Shown piece after piece: positions 1 through 7,277 of a DNA stretch of 12,939 bases. The notes under the pieces are model-generated. The model had not been told where the DNA came from. It ran no database searches and worked only from the letters and a program-made list of their open reading frames with translations. The stretch covers positions 1 to 12,939 of the forward strand of contig JBJTYE010000118.1 of NCBI GenBank assembly GCA_046082625.1. The letters are read 5' to 3'. Both the position numbers and the translations under genes were made by a program. Numbering within the stretch: position 1 is the first letter of the stretch; the number at the start of each line of letters is the position of its first letter. Source of the DNA: Casp-actino8 sp046082625. GTDB taxonomy: Bacteria; Actinomycetota; Acidimicrobiia; Acidimicrobiales; Ilumatobacteraceae.

Positions 1-755
1 TTCTCAGCGAGAAGATCTACAACCGAACCCGCTCCCATCCCGACAAGGTGAAGGAACTGCTGCTGAATGGGGTACGTCAGGCACTCGGTCCCGAGTACGA
101 CGTGGACAAGCACTTCACGCCGTCGTACAACCCGTGGGATCAGCGGCTGTGTCTGCTTCCCAACGGAGATCTCTTCGACGCGATCAAGGCCGGCAAGGCT
201 CGTGTGGTGACCGACGAGATCGATCGATTCACCGAGACCGGGGTGGTCCTGACATCGGGAGACACCATCGATGCCGACATCGTCATCACCGCCACCGGTC
301 TCAATCTCGTGACACTCGGCGAAGTGGCCTTCACCGTCGACGGCGATCCGGTGGATTTTTCGAAGACGTGGACCTACAAGGGACTGGGCTACTCCGACGT
401 GCCGAACCTGGTGACCACCTTCGGATACATCAACGCCTCGTGGACTCTCAGAGCCGATGTGGTGAGCCACTACGTGTGCAGGGTGTTGAATCACCTGAGA
501 GCCACCGGCACCCAGATGGCCACGCCGCGTCTGCGGCCGGAGGACGCCGATATGCCCCGACGCCCATGGGTGGACGACTTCTCGGCCGGCTACATGCGCC
601 GCGTCATGCACCTCATGCCCAAGCAGGGGGATCGCGAGCCTTGGCTGAATCCGCAGTTGATCTCCCGGGACAAGAAGATGATCGTCAAGGCACCCATCGA
701 CGACGGCTGTCTGCAGTTCACCAAGGTGGCCGCCAAGGTTCCGCAACGCGCCTGA
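1..755 (+). CDS. Flavin-containing monooxygenase, C-terminal part (5' end outside window)
   Basis: The reading frame is open from base 3 to the TGA at 753-755, giving about 250 residues of the C-terminal part of an FAD/NADPH-dependent monooxygenase (class B flavoprotein, CzcO/FMO or Baeyer-Villiger type). Such enzymes insert one oxygen atom from O2 into a ketone, heteroatom or similar group. Visible family marks are the segment HFTPSYNPWDQRLCLLPNGD, then FDAIKAGKARVV, and the late dinucleotide-domain signature ending DIVITATGLN, where the ATG tripeptide is typical. The N-terminal GxGxxG FAD motif and the FxGxxxHxxxW-type fingerprint must lie upstream, so FMO and Baeyer-Villiger enzymes cannot be separated here. 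A GTG at 48 could be mistaken for the start but lies mid-domain. The next gene starts 1 bp after the stop, which suggests co-transcription. The family call is confident; the substrate is unknown. Confidence 0.88.
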   Translation, partial: LSEKIYNRTRSHPDKVKELLLNGVRQALGPEYDVDKHFTPSYNPWDQRLCLLPNGDLFDAIKAGKARVVTDEIDRFTETGVVLTSGDTIDADIVITATGLNLVTLGEVAFTVDGDPVDFSKTWTYKGLGYSDVPNLVTTFGYINASWTLRADVVSHYVCRVLNHLRATGTQMATPRLRPEDADMPRRPWVDDFSAGYMRRVMHLMPKQGDREPWLNPQLISRDKKMIVKAPIDDGCLQFTKVAAKVPQRA

Positions 756-756
756 G

Positions 757-1941
757 ATGGCCCTCGACACCATCGTCTTCGGAGCGGTGGTGGCATTGCG
801 TTGTCTGCTTCCCTTGCGCATACCGCGCTACCCGCTACCGGCCATCTTGGTCTGTGGACTCATCGACGCCGTCGATCAGAGCGTCTTCCAGCAGTTCACC
901 GAACTGAATCTGGCCGGTTACCAGACCTACGACAAGGCCCTCGACGTTTTCTATCTGAGCATCGCCTACGTCTCGGTATTGCGCAACTGGGTGGGTGGAC
1001 CACTGGTGATCACGGCGACCGTCCTGTGGTACTACCGGCTGCTTGGAGTGGTGCTCTTCGAATTCACCGGGGAACGCTGGTATCTGGTGATCTTCGCCAA
1101 CACCTTCGAGTATTTCTTCATTGCCGTGGAGACGTACCGCATGAGTCGCCGACCGAATCGTCTCACCTGGCGGCCCGTTCTCTTCATGGTGGCGGCGATC
1201 TGGATCGTCATCAAGATCCCGCAGGAACTGTGGCTCCACGTGGCTCGGTGGGACCTCACTGATGAGCTGAAGACGAAATTCTTCGGTGGCACTGTCGATG
1301 CATCGTGGGCGGAGGCATTCACCAATCGTCCCTTGGTGACCGGAGCACTGGCCGTGCTGATCACGATGTTCGGTGAACGCGTGCATCGGTGGTGGCGGCG
1401 CGGTCGTGCCGAAGTTCGCTCGGGATATCCGGCCGCCGGTCACGATTGGTTCCGCACCATGGACGCCGACGTCGTCGGGTCGCACTTGGGCTGGGATCCT
1501 CCCGGTCGAGTGGTGAGGCCCACGGCCACGTTCGGGTGGTCCTTCGTGGAAAAGGTGATCCTCACCACCATGGTCGCCATGATCCTGGCCAACATCCTGC
1601 CGGCTTTCGATGTCAGTCCCTGGGCCGTGGCCCTGGGCACCACGGTGGTGATCGTTGTCAACACCTTCCTCAGCGAATGGTTGAACGAACAGCGGGTGAC
1701 CATGCGGACCGTGCGAGTCCTGTATCTCGTCATGGTCCTGGCCAACACCACCACCGTCATCGTCTTCTATGCCCTGCTCGGAGCCGACGAGACCAAGATC
1801 CGCTTCGGGAACACGGCCCTCTTCGTGGCCCTTCTCACCTTGATCGTGGTGCTCTTCGACAGATATCGCCAGGTCAGCCGACTGCGCCGGGGGCCGCTGT
1901 TCATTCTGAGCGAGCCGGGACCGGGCTGTCTCGCCCCTTGA
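757..1941 (+). CDS. Polytopic membrane protein of unknown function
   Basis: A 394-residue protein I do not recognise. It has about ten or eleven hydrophobic segments, roughly at residues 3-20, 23-38, 62-80, 82-102, 108-126, 139-156, 191-206, 262-284, 287-305, 318-342 and 351-368. A basic and then acidic hydrophilic loop (about 207-260, with RWWRRGR) separates a six- or seven-helix N-terminal half from a four-helix C-terminal half. The first half carries charged and aromatic residues near membrane segments (LIDAVDQ, YDKALDVFY, FEYFFIAVE), which could line a polar site. The ATG lies 1 bp after the monooxygenase stop and has no clear Shine-Dalgarno, so translation is probably coupled to the upstream gene. 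Codon use and length support a real gene. A role in transport or as a membrane-bound partner of the monooxygenase is only a guess from position. Confidence 0.8.
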   Translation: MALDTIVFGAVVALRCLLPLRIPRYPLPAILVCGLIDAVDQSVFQQFTELNLAGYQTYDKALDVFYLSIAYVSVLRNWVGGPLVITATVLWYYRLLGVVLFEFTGERWYLVIFANTFEYFFIAVETYRMSRRPNRLTWRPVLFMVAAIWIVIKIPQELWLHVARWDLTDELKTKFFGGTVDASWAEAFTNRPLVTGALAVLITMFGERVHRWWRRGRAEVRSGYPAAGHDWFRTMDADVVGSHLGWDPPGRVVRPTATFGWSFVEKVILTTMVAMILANILPAFDVSPWAVALGTTVVIVVNTFLSEWLNEQRVTMRTVRVLYLVMVLANTTTVIVFYALLGADETKIRFGNTALFVALLTLIVVLFDRYRQVSRLRRGPLFILSEPGPGCLAP

Positions 1942-1968
1942 TACACCTCGATCGTCCCCTGTTACAGT
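1938..1968 (+). promoter_or_regulatory. Putative leaderless promoter of the split-barrel flavoprotein gene
   Basis: TTGATA (1938-1943, 5 of 6 matches to the -35 consensus) and TACAGT (1963-1968, fits TAnnnT) are separated by 19 bases. The -10 box ends six bases before the ATG at 1975, and no Shine-Dalgarno sequence is present. This geometry is typical of actinobacterial leaderless transcripts that begin at the start codon. The -35 box overlaps the stop codon of the preceding gene. The spacer is slightly long. Confidence 0.5.
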
Positions 1969-1974
1969 CGTCAC

Positions 1975-2481
1975 ATGTCCACAGGGGGAGCCGACGACTA
2001 CGAAGACCTGACCGACTGCGCCCTCACCGCGGAGTTGGAGGATCGACTCGTCCGTTCCCAGGGCGAGTGCGTCTTCATGTGGGTGAACAGTCACAATGAA
2101 CCATTCGGTGTGGTCATGTCGTATCTGCCGAAGGACGGCAAGATCTGGTTGACCGCGGCCGCCACTCGCAAGCGCATTCCGGCCCTGAAACGAAATCCCC
2201 GAGCGTCCATCTGCATCAACAGCACCGGTTCCAAGATGGGAGGCGGCAAGACCGTGACCTACAAGGGGACGTGCGTCATCCACGAGGACCGGGCCACCAA
2301 GGACTGGTTCTATCCCGAGTTCGCCCATCGCATGCGACCCGACAATGCCCGGGCCGCCGAGACGTTCCGCCAATTCTTGGATTCACCCCACCGAGTGATC
2401 ATCGAATTCACCCCCGATTACACCTTGAGTTTCGACGCCGCACTGATGTGGGCGCGCTCACCAGAAGTCGTCGAGAAATAG
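1975..2481 (+). CDS. Pyridoxamine 5'-phosphate oxidase-like split-barrel flavoprotein
   Basis: A 168-residue single-domain protein of the FMN/F420-binding split beta-barrel superfamily (PPOX-like). Members use FMN, F420 or sometimes heme for small redox reactions or cofactor binding. The core signature runs from residue 43 to about 81: PFGVVMSYLPKDGKIWLTAA, then TRKRIPALKRNPRASICI, where the strand, the basic TRKR turn and the following strand normally contact the cofactor phosphate. The C-terminal half (RVIIEFTPDYTLSFD) supplies further barrel strands. Length fits the family. It has no signal peptide, so it is probably cytosolic. The ATG at 1975 is preferred because a likely -10 box sits six bases upstream. 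The stop is 22 bp before the carotenoid-oxygenase gene, suggesting an operon with it. The electron donor and substrate cannot be told from sequence alone. Confidence 0.88.
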   Translation: MSTGGADDYEDLTDCALTAELEDRLVRSQGECVFMWVNSHNEPFGVVMSYLPKDGKIWLTAAATRKRIPALKRNPRASICINSTGSKMGGGKTVTYKGTCVIHEDRATKDWFYPEFAHRMRPDNARAAETFRQFLDSPHRVIIEFTPDYTLSFDAALMWARSPEVVEK

Positions 2482-2492
2482 CCAATCACGAA

Positions 2493-2498
2493 CGGAGA
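2493..2498 (+). promoter_or_regulatory. Ribosome binding site of the carotenoid oxygenase gene
   Basis: CGGAGA at 2493-2498 lies five bases before the ATG at 2504. It fixes this start, in contrast to the gene just upstream, which has no such site. Confidence 0.6.
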
Positions 2499-2503
2499 TC
2501 ACC

Positions 2504-3844
2504 ATGTCTTTGACCGAAGAAGTCCCCGCCCACCTGCAGGGCAACGGCCGTCCCACTCAGGACGAGCTCACGCTCACCGATCTCACCGTGGTCGGTCGTA
2601 TCCCGGCCGAACTGGATGGTCGGTACCTCCGCAACGGAGCCAATCCGATCACCGGCATGAGCGATCATCCGTTCTTCGGCGACGGCATGATCCACGGCGT
2701 GCGTCTGCGAGACGGCCGGGCCCAGTGGTATCGCAATCGCTACGTCCAGACGCCGTTCATCAAGGATCCGTCGATCGACATTCTCGACCCGAATGTCACC
2801 CTCGACATGACATGCTCGAAAGCCAACACCCATATCGTCGGGCACGCCGGCAAGATCCTGGCCCTCGAGGAAGGGCACTTCCCGTACGTCCTGGACGGCG
2901 ACCTGAACACCGTCGGTCCGACCGACTTCAACGGCATCTTGAAGGGTCCCTTCACTGCGCATCCCAAGATCTGTCCCGTCACGGGCGAGTTGCTGGCGTT
3001 CGGGTACGCACCCTTGCCGCCGTATCTCACGTATCTGCGGGTCGCCGCCGACGGCACACTTGCCCAAGTGGAACCCATCACGGTGACCGGCCCCACGATG
3101 ATGCACGACTTCAACATCACCGAGAACTACGTGATCTTCATGGATCTACCGGCGGTGTTCAATCTGGATCTGGCTCTCGAAGGCAAGATGCCCATCGAAT
3201 GGAGCGACACCTATCCGGCACGTCTCGGCGTGATGCCCCGGACGGGCAACGATTCCCAGGTGAAGTGGTACGACATCGATCCGTGCTACGTGTTCCATCC
3301 GATGAACAGCTACGAAGATGGCGACAAGATCGTTCTCGATGTGGCTCGCTTCGCGCACATCTGGAAGAAGGATGCCATGGATTTCCCGCTACCGATGCTG
3401 TGGCGGTGGGTAATCGACACTCGCACCGGCAAGGTCAGCGAGGAGCAGATCGACGACCGCTCGGCCGAGTTCCCGCGCGTCAACGACGCCGTGATCGGCC
3501 GGAAACATCGGTACGGATACGAGATGTCCATGGGGAATGCCGGCTTCGGTGAAGTGGATGCCGGCGCGATCCTGAAGTACGACCGGCAGACCGGGACGCG
3601 GACCTCCATCGAGTTGGGCAAGGGTCGGGTCTCGGGCGAGGCGGTGTTCGCTCCGGCTGCCGGAGGCACCGCCGAGGACGACGGCTATCTGATGACCTTC
3701 GTGTACGACGCGGCGTCGGACTCGAGTGAATACGTGATCTTCGACGCCAAGACCATGAGCGCCGATCCGATCGCCACGGTCCATCTGCCCCGGGTGCCCT
3801 TCGGGTTCCACGGCAGTTGGGTGCCGTCGAGCGTGGCCAATTAG
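2504..3844 (+). CDS. Carotenoid oxygenase family dioxygenase (RPE65/lignostilbene/CCD family)
   Basis: A 446-residue non-heme Fe(II) dioxygenase that cleaves a carbon-carbon double bond with O2 in substrates such as apocarotenoids, stilbenes or related phenylpropanoids. All four iron-ligand histidines of the seven-bladed propeller are present in family context: H153 (FTAHPK), H201 (MMHDFNITENY), H265 (YVFHPMNSYED) and H436 (PFGFHGSW). A second-shell glutamate context is seen at E322 (EFPRVN), followed by the conserved HRYGYE. The N-terminal PAELDGRYLRNGANP (about 34-48) and GDGMIHGVRLRDGRAQWYRN are also typical. The length matches bacterial members and there is no signal peptide, so the enzyme is cytosolic. 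A flavin monooxygenase, a split-barrel flavoprotein and a solute uptake system flank it, which suggests a catabolic role more than pigment synthesis. No carotenoid biosynthesis gene is seen nearby. The family is very secure; the substrate is open. Confidence 0.96.
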   Translation: MSLTEEVPAHLQGNGRPTQDELTLTDLTVVGRIPAELDGRYLRNGANPITGMSDHPFFGDGMIHGVRLRDGRAQWYRNRYVQTPFIKDPSIDILDPNVTLDMTCSKANTHIVGHAGKILALEEGHFPYVLDGDLNTVGPTDFNGILKGPFTAHPKICPVTGELLAFGYAPLPPYLTYLRVAADGTLAQVEPITVTGPTMMHDFNITENYVIFMDLPAVFNLDLALEGKMPIEWSDTYPARLGVMPRTGNDSQVKWYDIDPCYVFHPMNSYEDGDKIVLDVARFAHIWKKDAMDFPLPMLWRWVIDTRTGKVSEEQIDDRSAEFPRVNDAVIGRKHRYGYEMSMGNAGFGEVDAGAILKYDRQTGTRTSIELGKGRVSGEAVFAPAAGGTAEDDGYLMTFVYDAASDSSEYVIFDAKTMSADPIATVHLPRVPFGFHGSWVPSSVAN

Positions 3845-3861
3845 CGAAAAGCCAATCAACC

Positions 3862-3881
3862 ATCGGCGCAACTGTGCCGAT
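3862..3881. promoter_or_regulatory. Short inverted repeat between oxygenase and binding-protein genes
   Basis: ATCGGC (3862-3867) and GCCGAT (3876-3881) form a perfect 6-bp inverted repeat around an 8-base loop in the 55-bp gap. No T-run follows, so it is a poor intrinsic terminator. It could be an operator, a processing hairpin or chance. Confidence 0.3.
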
Positions 3882-3885
3882 AACC

Positions 3886-3894
3886 AAAGGGGGA
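3886..3894 (+). promoter_or_regulatory. Strong ribosome binding site of the substrate-binding protein gene
   Basis: AAAGGGGGA at 3886-3894 ends five bases before the ATG at 3900. It is the best Shine-Dalgarno in the window, in keeping with the high expression that binding proteins usually need relative to their permease. Confidence 0.7.
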
Positions 3895-3899
3895 AGACC

Positions 3900-5222
3900 A
3901 TGAAGCGATCACCGATGTCAGGTACGACACGATCTCGACGACATCGCACGGCGTTCGCCGGTGTTGTCGTTGCCAGCCTGCTCATCGCTGCGTGCGGCGG
4001 TGACGATGGGGAAAGCACGGATACCGTCGAATCGGGGACCGAGGCTCCACCAGCCAGTGAGGCCCCCATGGATTCGATGGCCCCGGCCGATGAACTCGGT
4101 CCACCCACAGGGCCTGAGATGGTCGTCGGCATGGTCAACACCGAAGGGGGAGCCGGTCTCGACTTCCCAGACATTCGGCGGTTCCTCGAGGCGGCTGTCG
4201 ACTACACCAACGAGCATGGTGGCCTCGGAAATCGACCCGTGAAGCTCGAAACATGTGTTGCCAATGGCTCGCCTGAAACCTCGCAGGCCTGTGCCCAGGA
4301 ACTGGTCGGCAAGAACGTTGAACTGGTTCTGCTGGGTCTGGATCTCTTTCCGGACTACAAGACCTACGAAGCAGCCGGTATTCCGGTGATCGGCGTGCTG
4401 CCGATTCTGCCCATCGACTACACCGCCAACGCGCTGTTCCTCACCGGTGGCAACGCCACGTCTCAGGCAGCCATCGCGGCGGTCGCCAAGGACTACTACA
4501 ACGCGAGCAAGGTGTCGATCATCCACGCCGACAACGCCGGGGCCAACTCGACGGCCGCTTCCCTGGAGGCCGCCCTCGACAAGGCCGGGATCACCTGGAC
4601 CGCCGTCAAGGGTGGCGACAATGAAACCGACGCTGGCTACCAAGGCCTAGTACGCGAAGCAGCGAGCAGTGAGCCTGATGTCATCGTGTCCTTGTACGCC
4701 GATGCCGGGTGTATCGGCACCATGCGCGGCCGAGCTTCCCTCGGGATCACGATTCCGGTCATCACGACCAACATCTGCGCCGACAAGGACGTCATCGACG
4801 CAGTCGGTGATGATGCCACGGGCTGGATGTTCGCCGGGTTGCCCGAGGAGACCGAGACACCTGAGCGGGCTCTGCTCCGTCAATTGCTCGCACCGGTAAT
4901 GGGCATCGCCGAGGACGAGGTGACAGCAGCGGGTCTGGGCCTCGGTGGACTCGGATACAGCCTGTACATGTCGCTCGTCGATTATGGCCAGACGATGGTC
5001 GAACAGGGCCTCGAACTCACCGGGTCGTCGCTGTACGAATTCCTGAAGACGGGCGAAGGGCTCTTCTTCTTCGGAGGTGTGACGCCGCTGGCCTGTGGCG
5101 CCTCACCGGCGTACCCAGCCGTGTGTTCGTTCGTCTTCCCGTTCGCCGAGTACAAGGGGGGTGGCTTGGTCGGCCCGGTCGAGGGACTCGGACTGGTTGA
5201 CAGCCTCCCGTATCTCCCCTGA
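3900..5222 (+). CDS. ABC transporter substrate-binding lipoprotein, branched-chain amino acid type
   Basis: A 440-residue exported solute-binding protein of the LivJ/LivK-like periplasmic binding fold type I (Peripla_BP_6). A basic N-region (RSRRHR), a hydrophobic stretch and the lipobox LIAAC give a lipid-modified Cys32. A linker rich in acidic residues, Pro, Ser and Thr follows, to about residue 70. The mature domain starts with VVGMVNTEGG and contains the family-like segments DIRRFLEAAVDYTNEHGG, a C119/C131 pair suited to the usual first disulfide, and KVSIIHADNAGANS at the second lobe. Further cysteines C271, C292, C399 and C409 could form two more bonds. It is followed after 45 bp by its likely permease. 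Family members bind amino acids, but many actinobacterial homologues bind aromatic acids, urea or other small organics, so the ligand is not assigned. The start is fixed by a strong ribosome binding site. Confidence 0.92.
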   Translation: MKRSPMSGTTRSRRHRTAFAGVVVASLLIAACGGDDGESTDTVESGTEAPPASEAPMDSMAPADELGPPTGPEMVVGMVNTEGGAGLDFPDIRRFLEAAVDYTNEHGGLGNRPVKLETCVANGSPETSQACAQELVGKNVELVLLGLDLFPDYKTYEAAGIPVIGVLPILPIDYTANALFLTGGNATSQAAIAAVAKDYYNASKVSIIHADNAGANSTAASLEAALDKAGITWTAVKGGDNETDAGYQGLVREAASSEPDVIVSLYADAGCIGTMRGRASLGITIPVITTNICADKDVIDAVGDDATGWMFAGLPEETETPERALLRQLLAPVMGIAEDEVTAAGLGLGGLGYSLYMSLVDYGQTMVEQGLELTGSSLYEFLKTGEGLFFFGGVTPLACGASPAYPAVCSFVFPFAEYKGGGLVGPVEGLGLVDSLPYLP

Positions 5223-5267
5223 TCCGCGAGACGGTGTCGAGCAGCAGATGGGCGTGGTGAGCGGTCG

Positions 5268-7277
5268 ATGACCGACTACCTCTTCTATCTGCTGCTCGGC
5301 AGCGCTGCCGGGGGCATCATCGCGACCTTGGGTCTCGGCATGGTGCTCACGTACCAGGCCTCAGGCGTCGTCAACTTCGCTGCAGGGTCCATGGCCATGT
5401 GGTCGACCTACGTGTACGCCGACCTGCGCAACGGTTCGTATCCGTTCCCGATTCCTGGACTGCCCGACCGCTACCACTTCGGCGAGGACGTGGGATATCG
5501 CTGGGCTCTGGTGTTGGCGTTGCTGACAGCGGCCGTTCTCGGTTTCTTGGTGTACGTCCTCATTTTCAAGCCTCTCCGACAAGCCCCAGCGTTGGCCAAG
5601 GTCGTGGCCAGCGTTGGTCTCATCATCGTCTTCATCACGCTGGTGACGCGTCGTTTCGAGGATCAGTCGGCGATTCGCGTGCCGAATATCCTGCCGCGCG
5701 AGGCGGTGACGATCACCGGTGATCTCACGGTTCCCCGCGATGGCCTGTGGCTCCTCCTGATCGTCGTGTTGATCACCGGTGCGCTGTGGCTCGCCAGTCG
5801 ATACCTGCGGCTGGGATTGGCCATTCGGGCTTCGGCCGAGAACGAAAAAGGGGCACTCCTACTCGGTTACTCGCCCGATCGTTTGGCGGGCATCGGTTGG
5901 GTGCTCTCGTCGGTGATCACCTCGTTCCTGGCCATCCTGGCGGCGCCACAGTTGCAATTGAATCCGACGATTTATACTTTCGGCTTCCTGGTGCCGGCGC
6001 TCGGTGCGGCGCTGATCGGAAAGTTCCAGTTCTTCTGGCCCACTGTCGCCACTGGTGTTCTCATCGGTATGGGTCAATCACTTTGTACCAAGTTGCAGAA
6101 CGACATTTCGTGGTTTCCCGAATACGGGGCACGCGAGGGAATCCCATTCGTCATCATCATCTTGACGATGGTCTTCCTCGGTGAGCGTCTCCCGGATCGC
6201 GGTGCCGTCAAGATGTGGAAGCTTCCAAAGGTGCCACCGGCGCATGTCACCCCGGTGTCATTTCTTGGTCCAACATTCCTTGCGATCATTGCAGTCTTCG
6301 TACTCGGACCGCTATGGCGGGCCGCCATCATGACCACGGTCATTGCGGCCGTCCTGGCCCTGTCACTGGTCGTACTCACCGGATTCGGTGGCCAGACGTC
6401 ACTGTCGCAGATGGCCTTCGCCGGAATCGCAGGCTTCGCGCTGTCGAAGTTGGCGGTGCAATACGACATTCCCTTTCCACTCGCACCGTTGCTCGCCGCT
6501 CTTGCTGCGACATTGTTCGGCTTGATCGTCGGAATCCCTGCACTGCGCGTTCGCGGTACCAATCTCGCGATTGTCACCCTTGCTGGCGGTGTGACGATCG
6601 CCGAGTTCGTCTTCAAGAACCCGTGGGTGATCGGAGACATCTCCACCGGAGGAGCAAAGGTTCCGAACCCTTCGATCGGCGGTTGGGACTTCGGCCTGGT
6701 CTACGGGGACAAGGTGTCGCGCCCGATCTTTGCGGTGTTCCTCATCGTGGTCTTGGCACTCTTGGGACTCTTGGTCGCCAATATTCGACGCTCGGGATCC
6801 GGACGGGTGATGCTGGCCGTGCGCGACAACGAGCGGGCGGCAGCGGCCGTCGGTATCGATGTCACACGAGTGAAGATGACGATGTTCGCAGCATCGTCGT
6901 TCATTGCCGGAGTTGGCGGCACACTGATCGCATATCGCTTCGGCTCGGTATCGGATCTTTCGTATGGTGTCATCGCGTCTCTCACAGCGCTGTCCGTGGC
7001 TTACCTAGGGGGAATCACCAGTGTGAGTGGCGCGGTGACGGCAGGAATCACCGCCCAAGCCGGGATCGCCTTCTACGGGATGAACCAGATCATCGGTGGA
7101 ATGGGTCGATGGGAGGCTCTGATCGGCGGCGTGCTGTTGATCATCACTGCGGTTCTGAATCCGGAAGGAATCGCCGGCGGAATCCGCTTGCAGGTGGCCG
7201 AACGGCGGCGATCAGATCTCGGCGACCGCGGGAGTGCCGGCAGCGACCTCGAATCGCTTCCAGGTGCTCACCGCTGA
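5268..7277 (+). CDS. Fused LivH-LivM branched-chain-type ABC permease
   Basis: A single 669-residue protein carries both membrane subunits of a LivHM-type importer. The LivH-like half covers about residues 1-308 (start GSAAGGIIATLGLGMVLTYQ, then SGVVNFAAGSMAM; cytoplasmic coupling loop RASAENEKGALLLGYSPDR at 187-205). The LivM-like half covers about 335-640 (GFGGQTSLSQMAFAGIAGFA; PALRVRGTNLAIVTLA; coupling loop VRDNERAAAAVGIDVTRVKM near 518). Each half has about eight membrane segments. The two coupling loops should contact two LivG/LivF-type ATPases, but none is encoded in this window. The gene lies 45 bp after the binding-protein gene with only a weak Shine-Dalgarno (GTGAG), suggesting one operon. 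The last 20-25 residues (AERRRSD onward) are polar, unlike the conserved domain, and are encoded in DNA shared antisense with the 3' end of the phosphatase gene. Confidence 0.93.
   Translation: MTDYLFYLLLGSAAGGIIATLGLGMVLTYQASGVVNFAAGSMAMWSTYVYADLRNGSYPFPIPGLPDRYHFGEDVGYRWALVLALLTAAVLGFLVYVLIFKPLRQAPALAKVVASVGLIIVFITLVTRRFEDQSAIRVPNILPREAVTITGDLTVPRDGLWLLLIVVLITGALWLASRYLRLGLAIRASAENEKGALLLGYSPDRLAGIGWVLSSVITSFLAILAAPQLQLNPTIYTFGFLVPALGAALIGKFQFFWPTVATGVLIGMGQSLCTKLQNDISWFPEYGAREGIPFVIIILTMVFLGERLPDRGAVKMWKLPKVPPAHVTPVSFLGPTFLAIIAVFVLGPLWRAAIMTTVIAAVLALSLVVLTGFGGQTSLSQMAFAGIAGFALSKLAVQYDIPFPLAPLLAALAATLFGLIVGIPALRVRGTNLAIVTLAGGVTIAEFVFKNPWVIGDISTGGAKVPNPSIGGWDFGLVYGDKVSRPIFAVFLIVVLALLGLLVANIRRSGSGRVMLAVRDNERAAAAVGIDVTRVKMTMFAASSFIAGVGGTLIAYRFGSVSDLSYGVIASLTALSVAYLGGITSVSGAVTAGITAQAGIAFYGMNQIIGGMGRWEALIGGVLLIITAVLNPEGIAGGIRLQVAERRRSDLGDRGSAGSDLESLPGAHR

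Noticed and set aside
835..2373. 512-codon open frame on the minus strand
   Set aside because: It lies antisense to the membrane-protein and split-barrel genes, is His/Gly/Asp-rich with no domain sense, and reflects the third-position GC pattern of the true + strand genes.
3389..4174. 261-codon minus-strand open frame over the dioxygenase/binding-protein junction
   Set aside because: It is a shadow of two strong + strand genes, with no ribosome binding site and no recognisable domain.
5223..5267. Gap between binding-protein and permease genes, checked for a hairpin or promoter
   Set aside because: No inverted repeat with T-run and no good promoter boxes; it looks like an ordinary intra-operon spacer.
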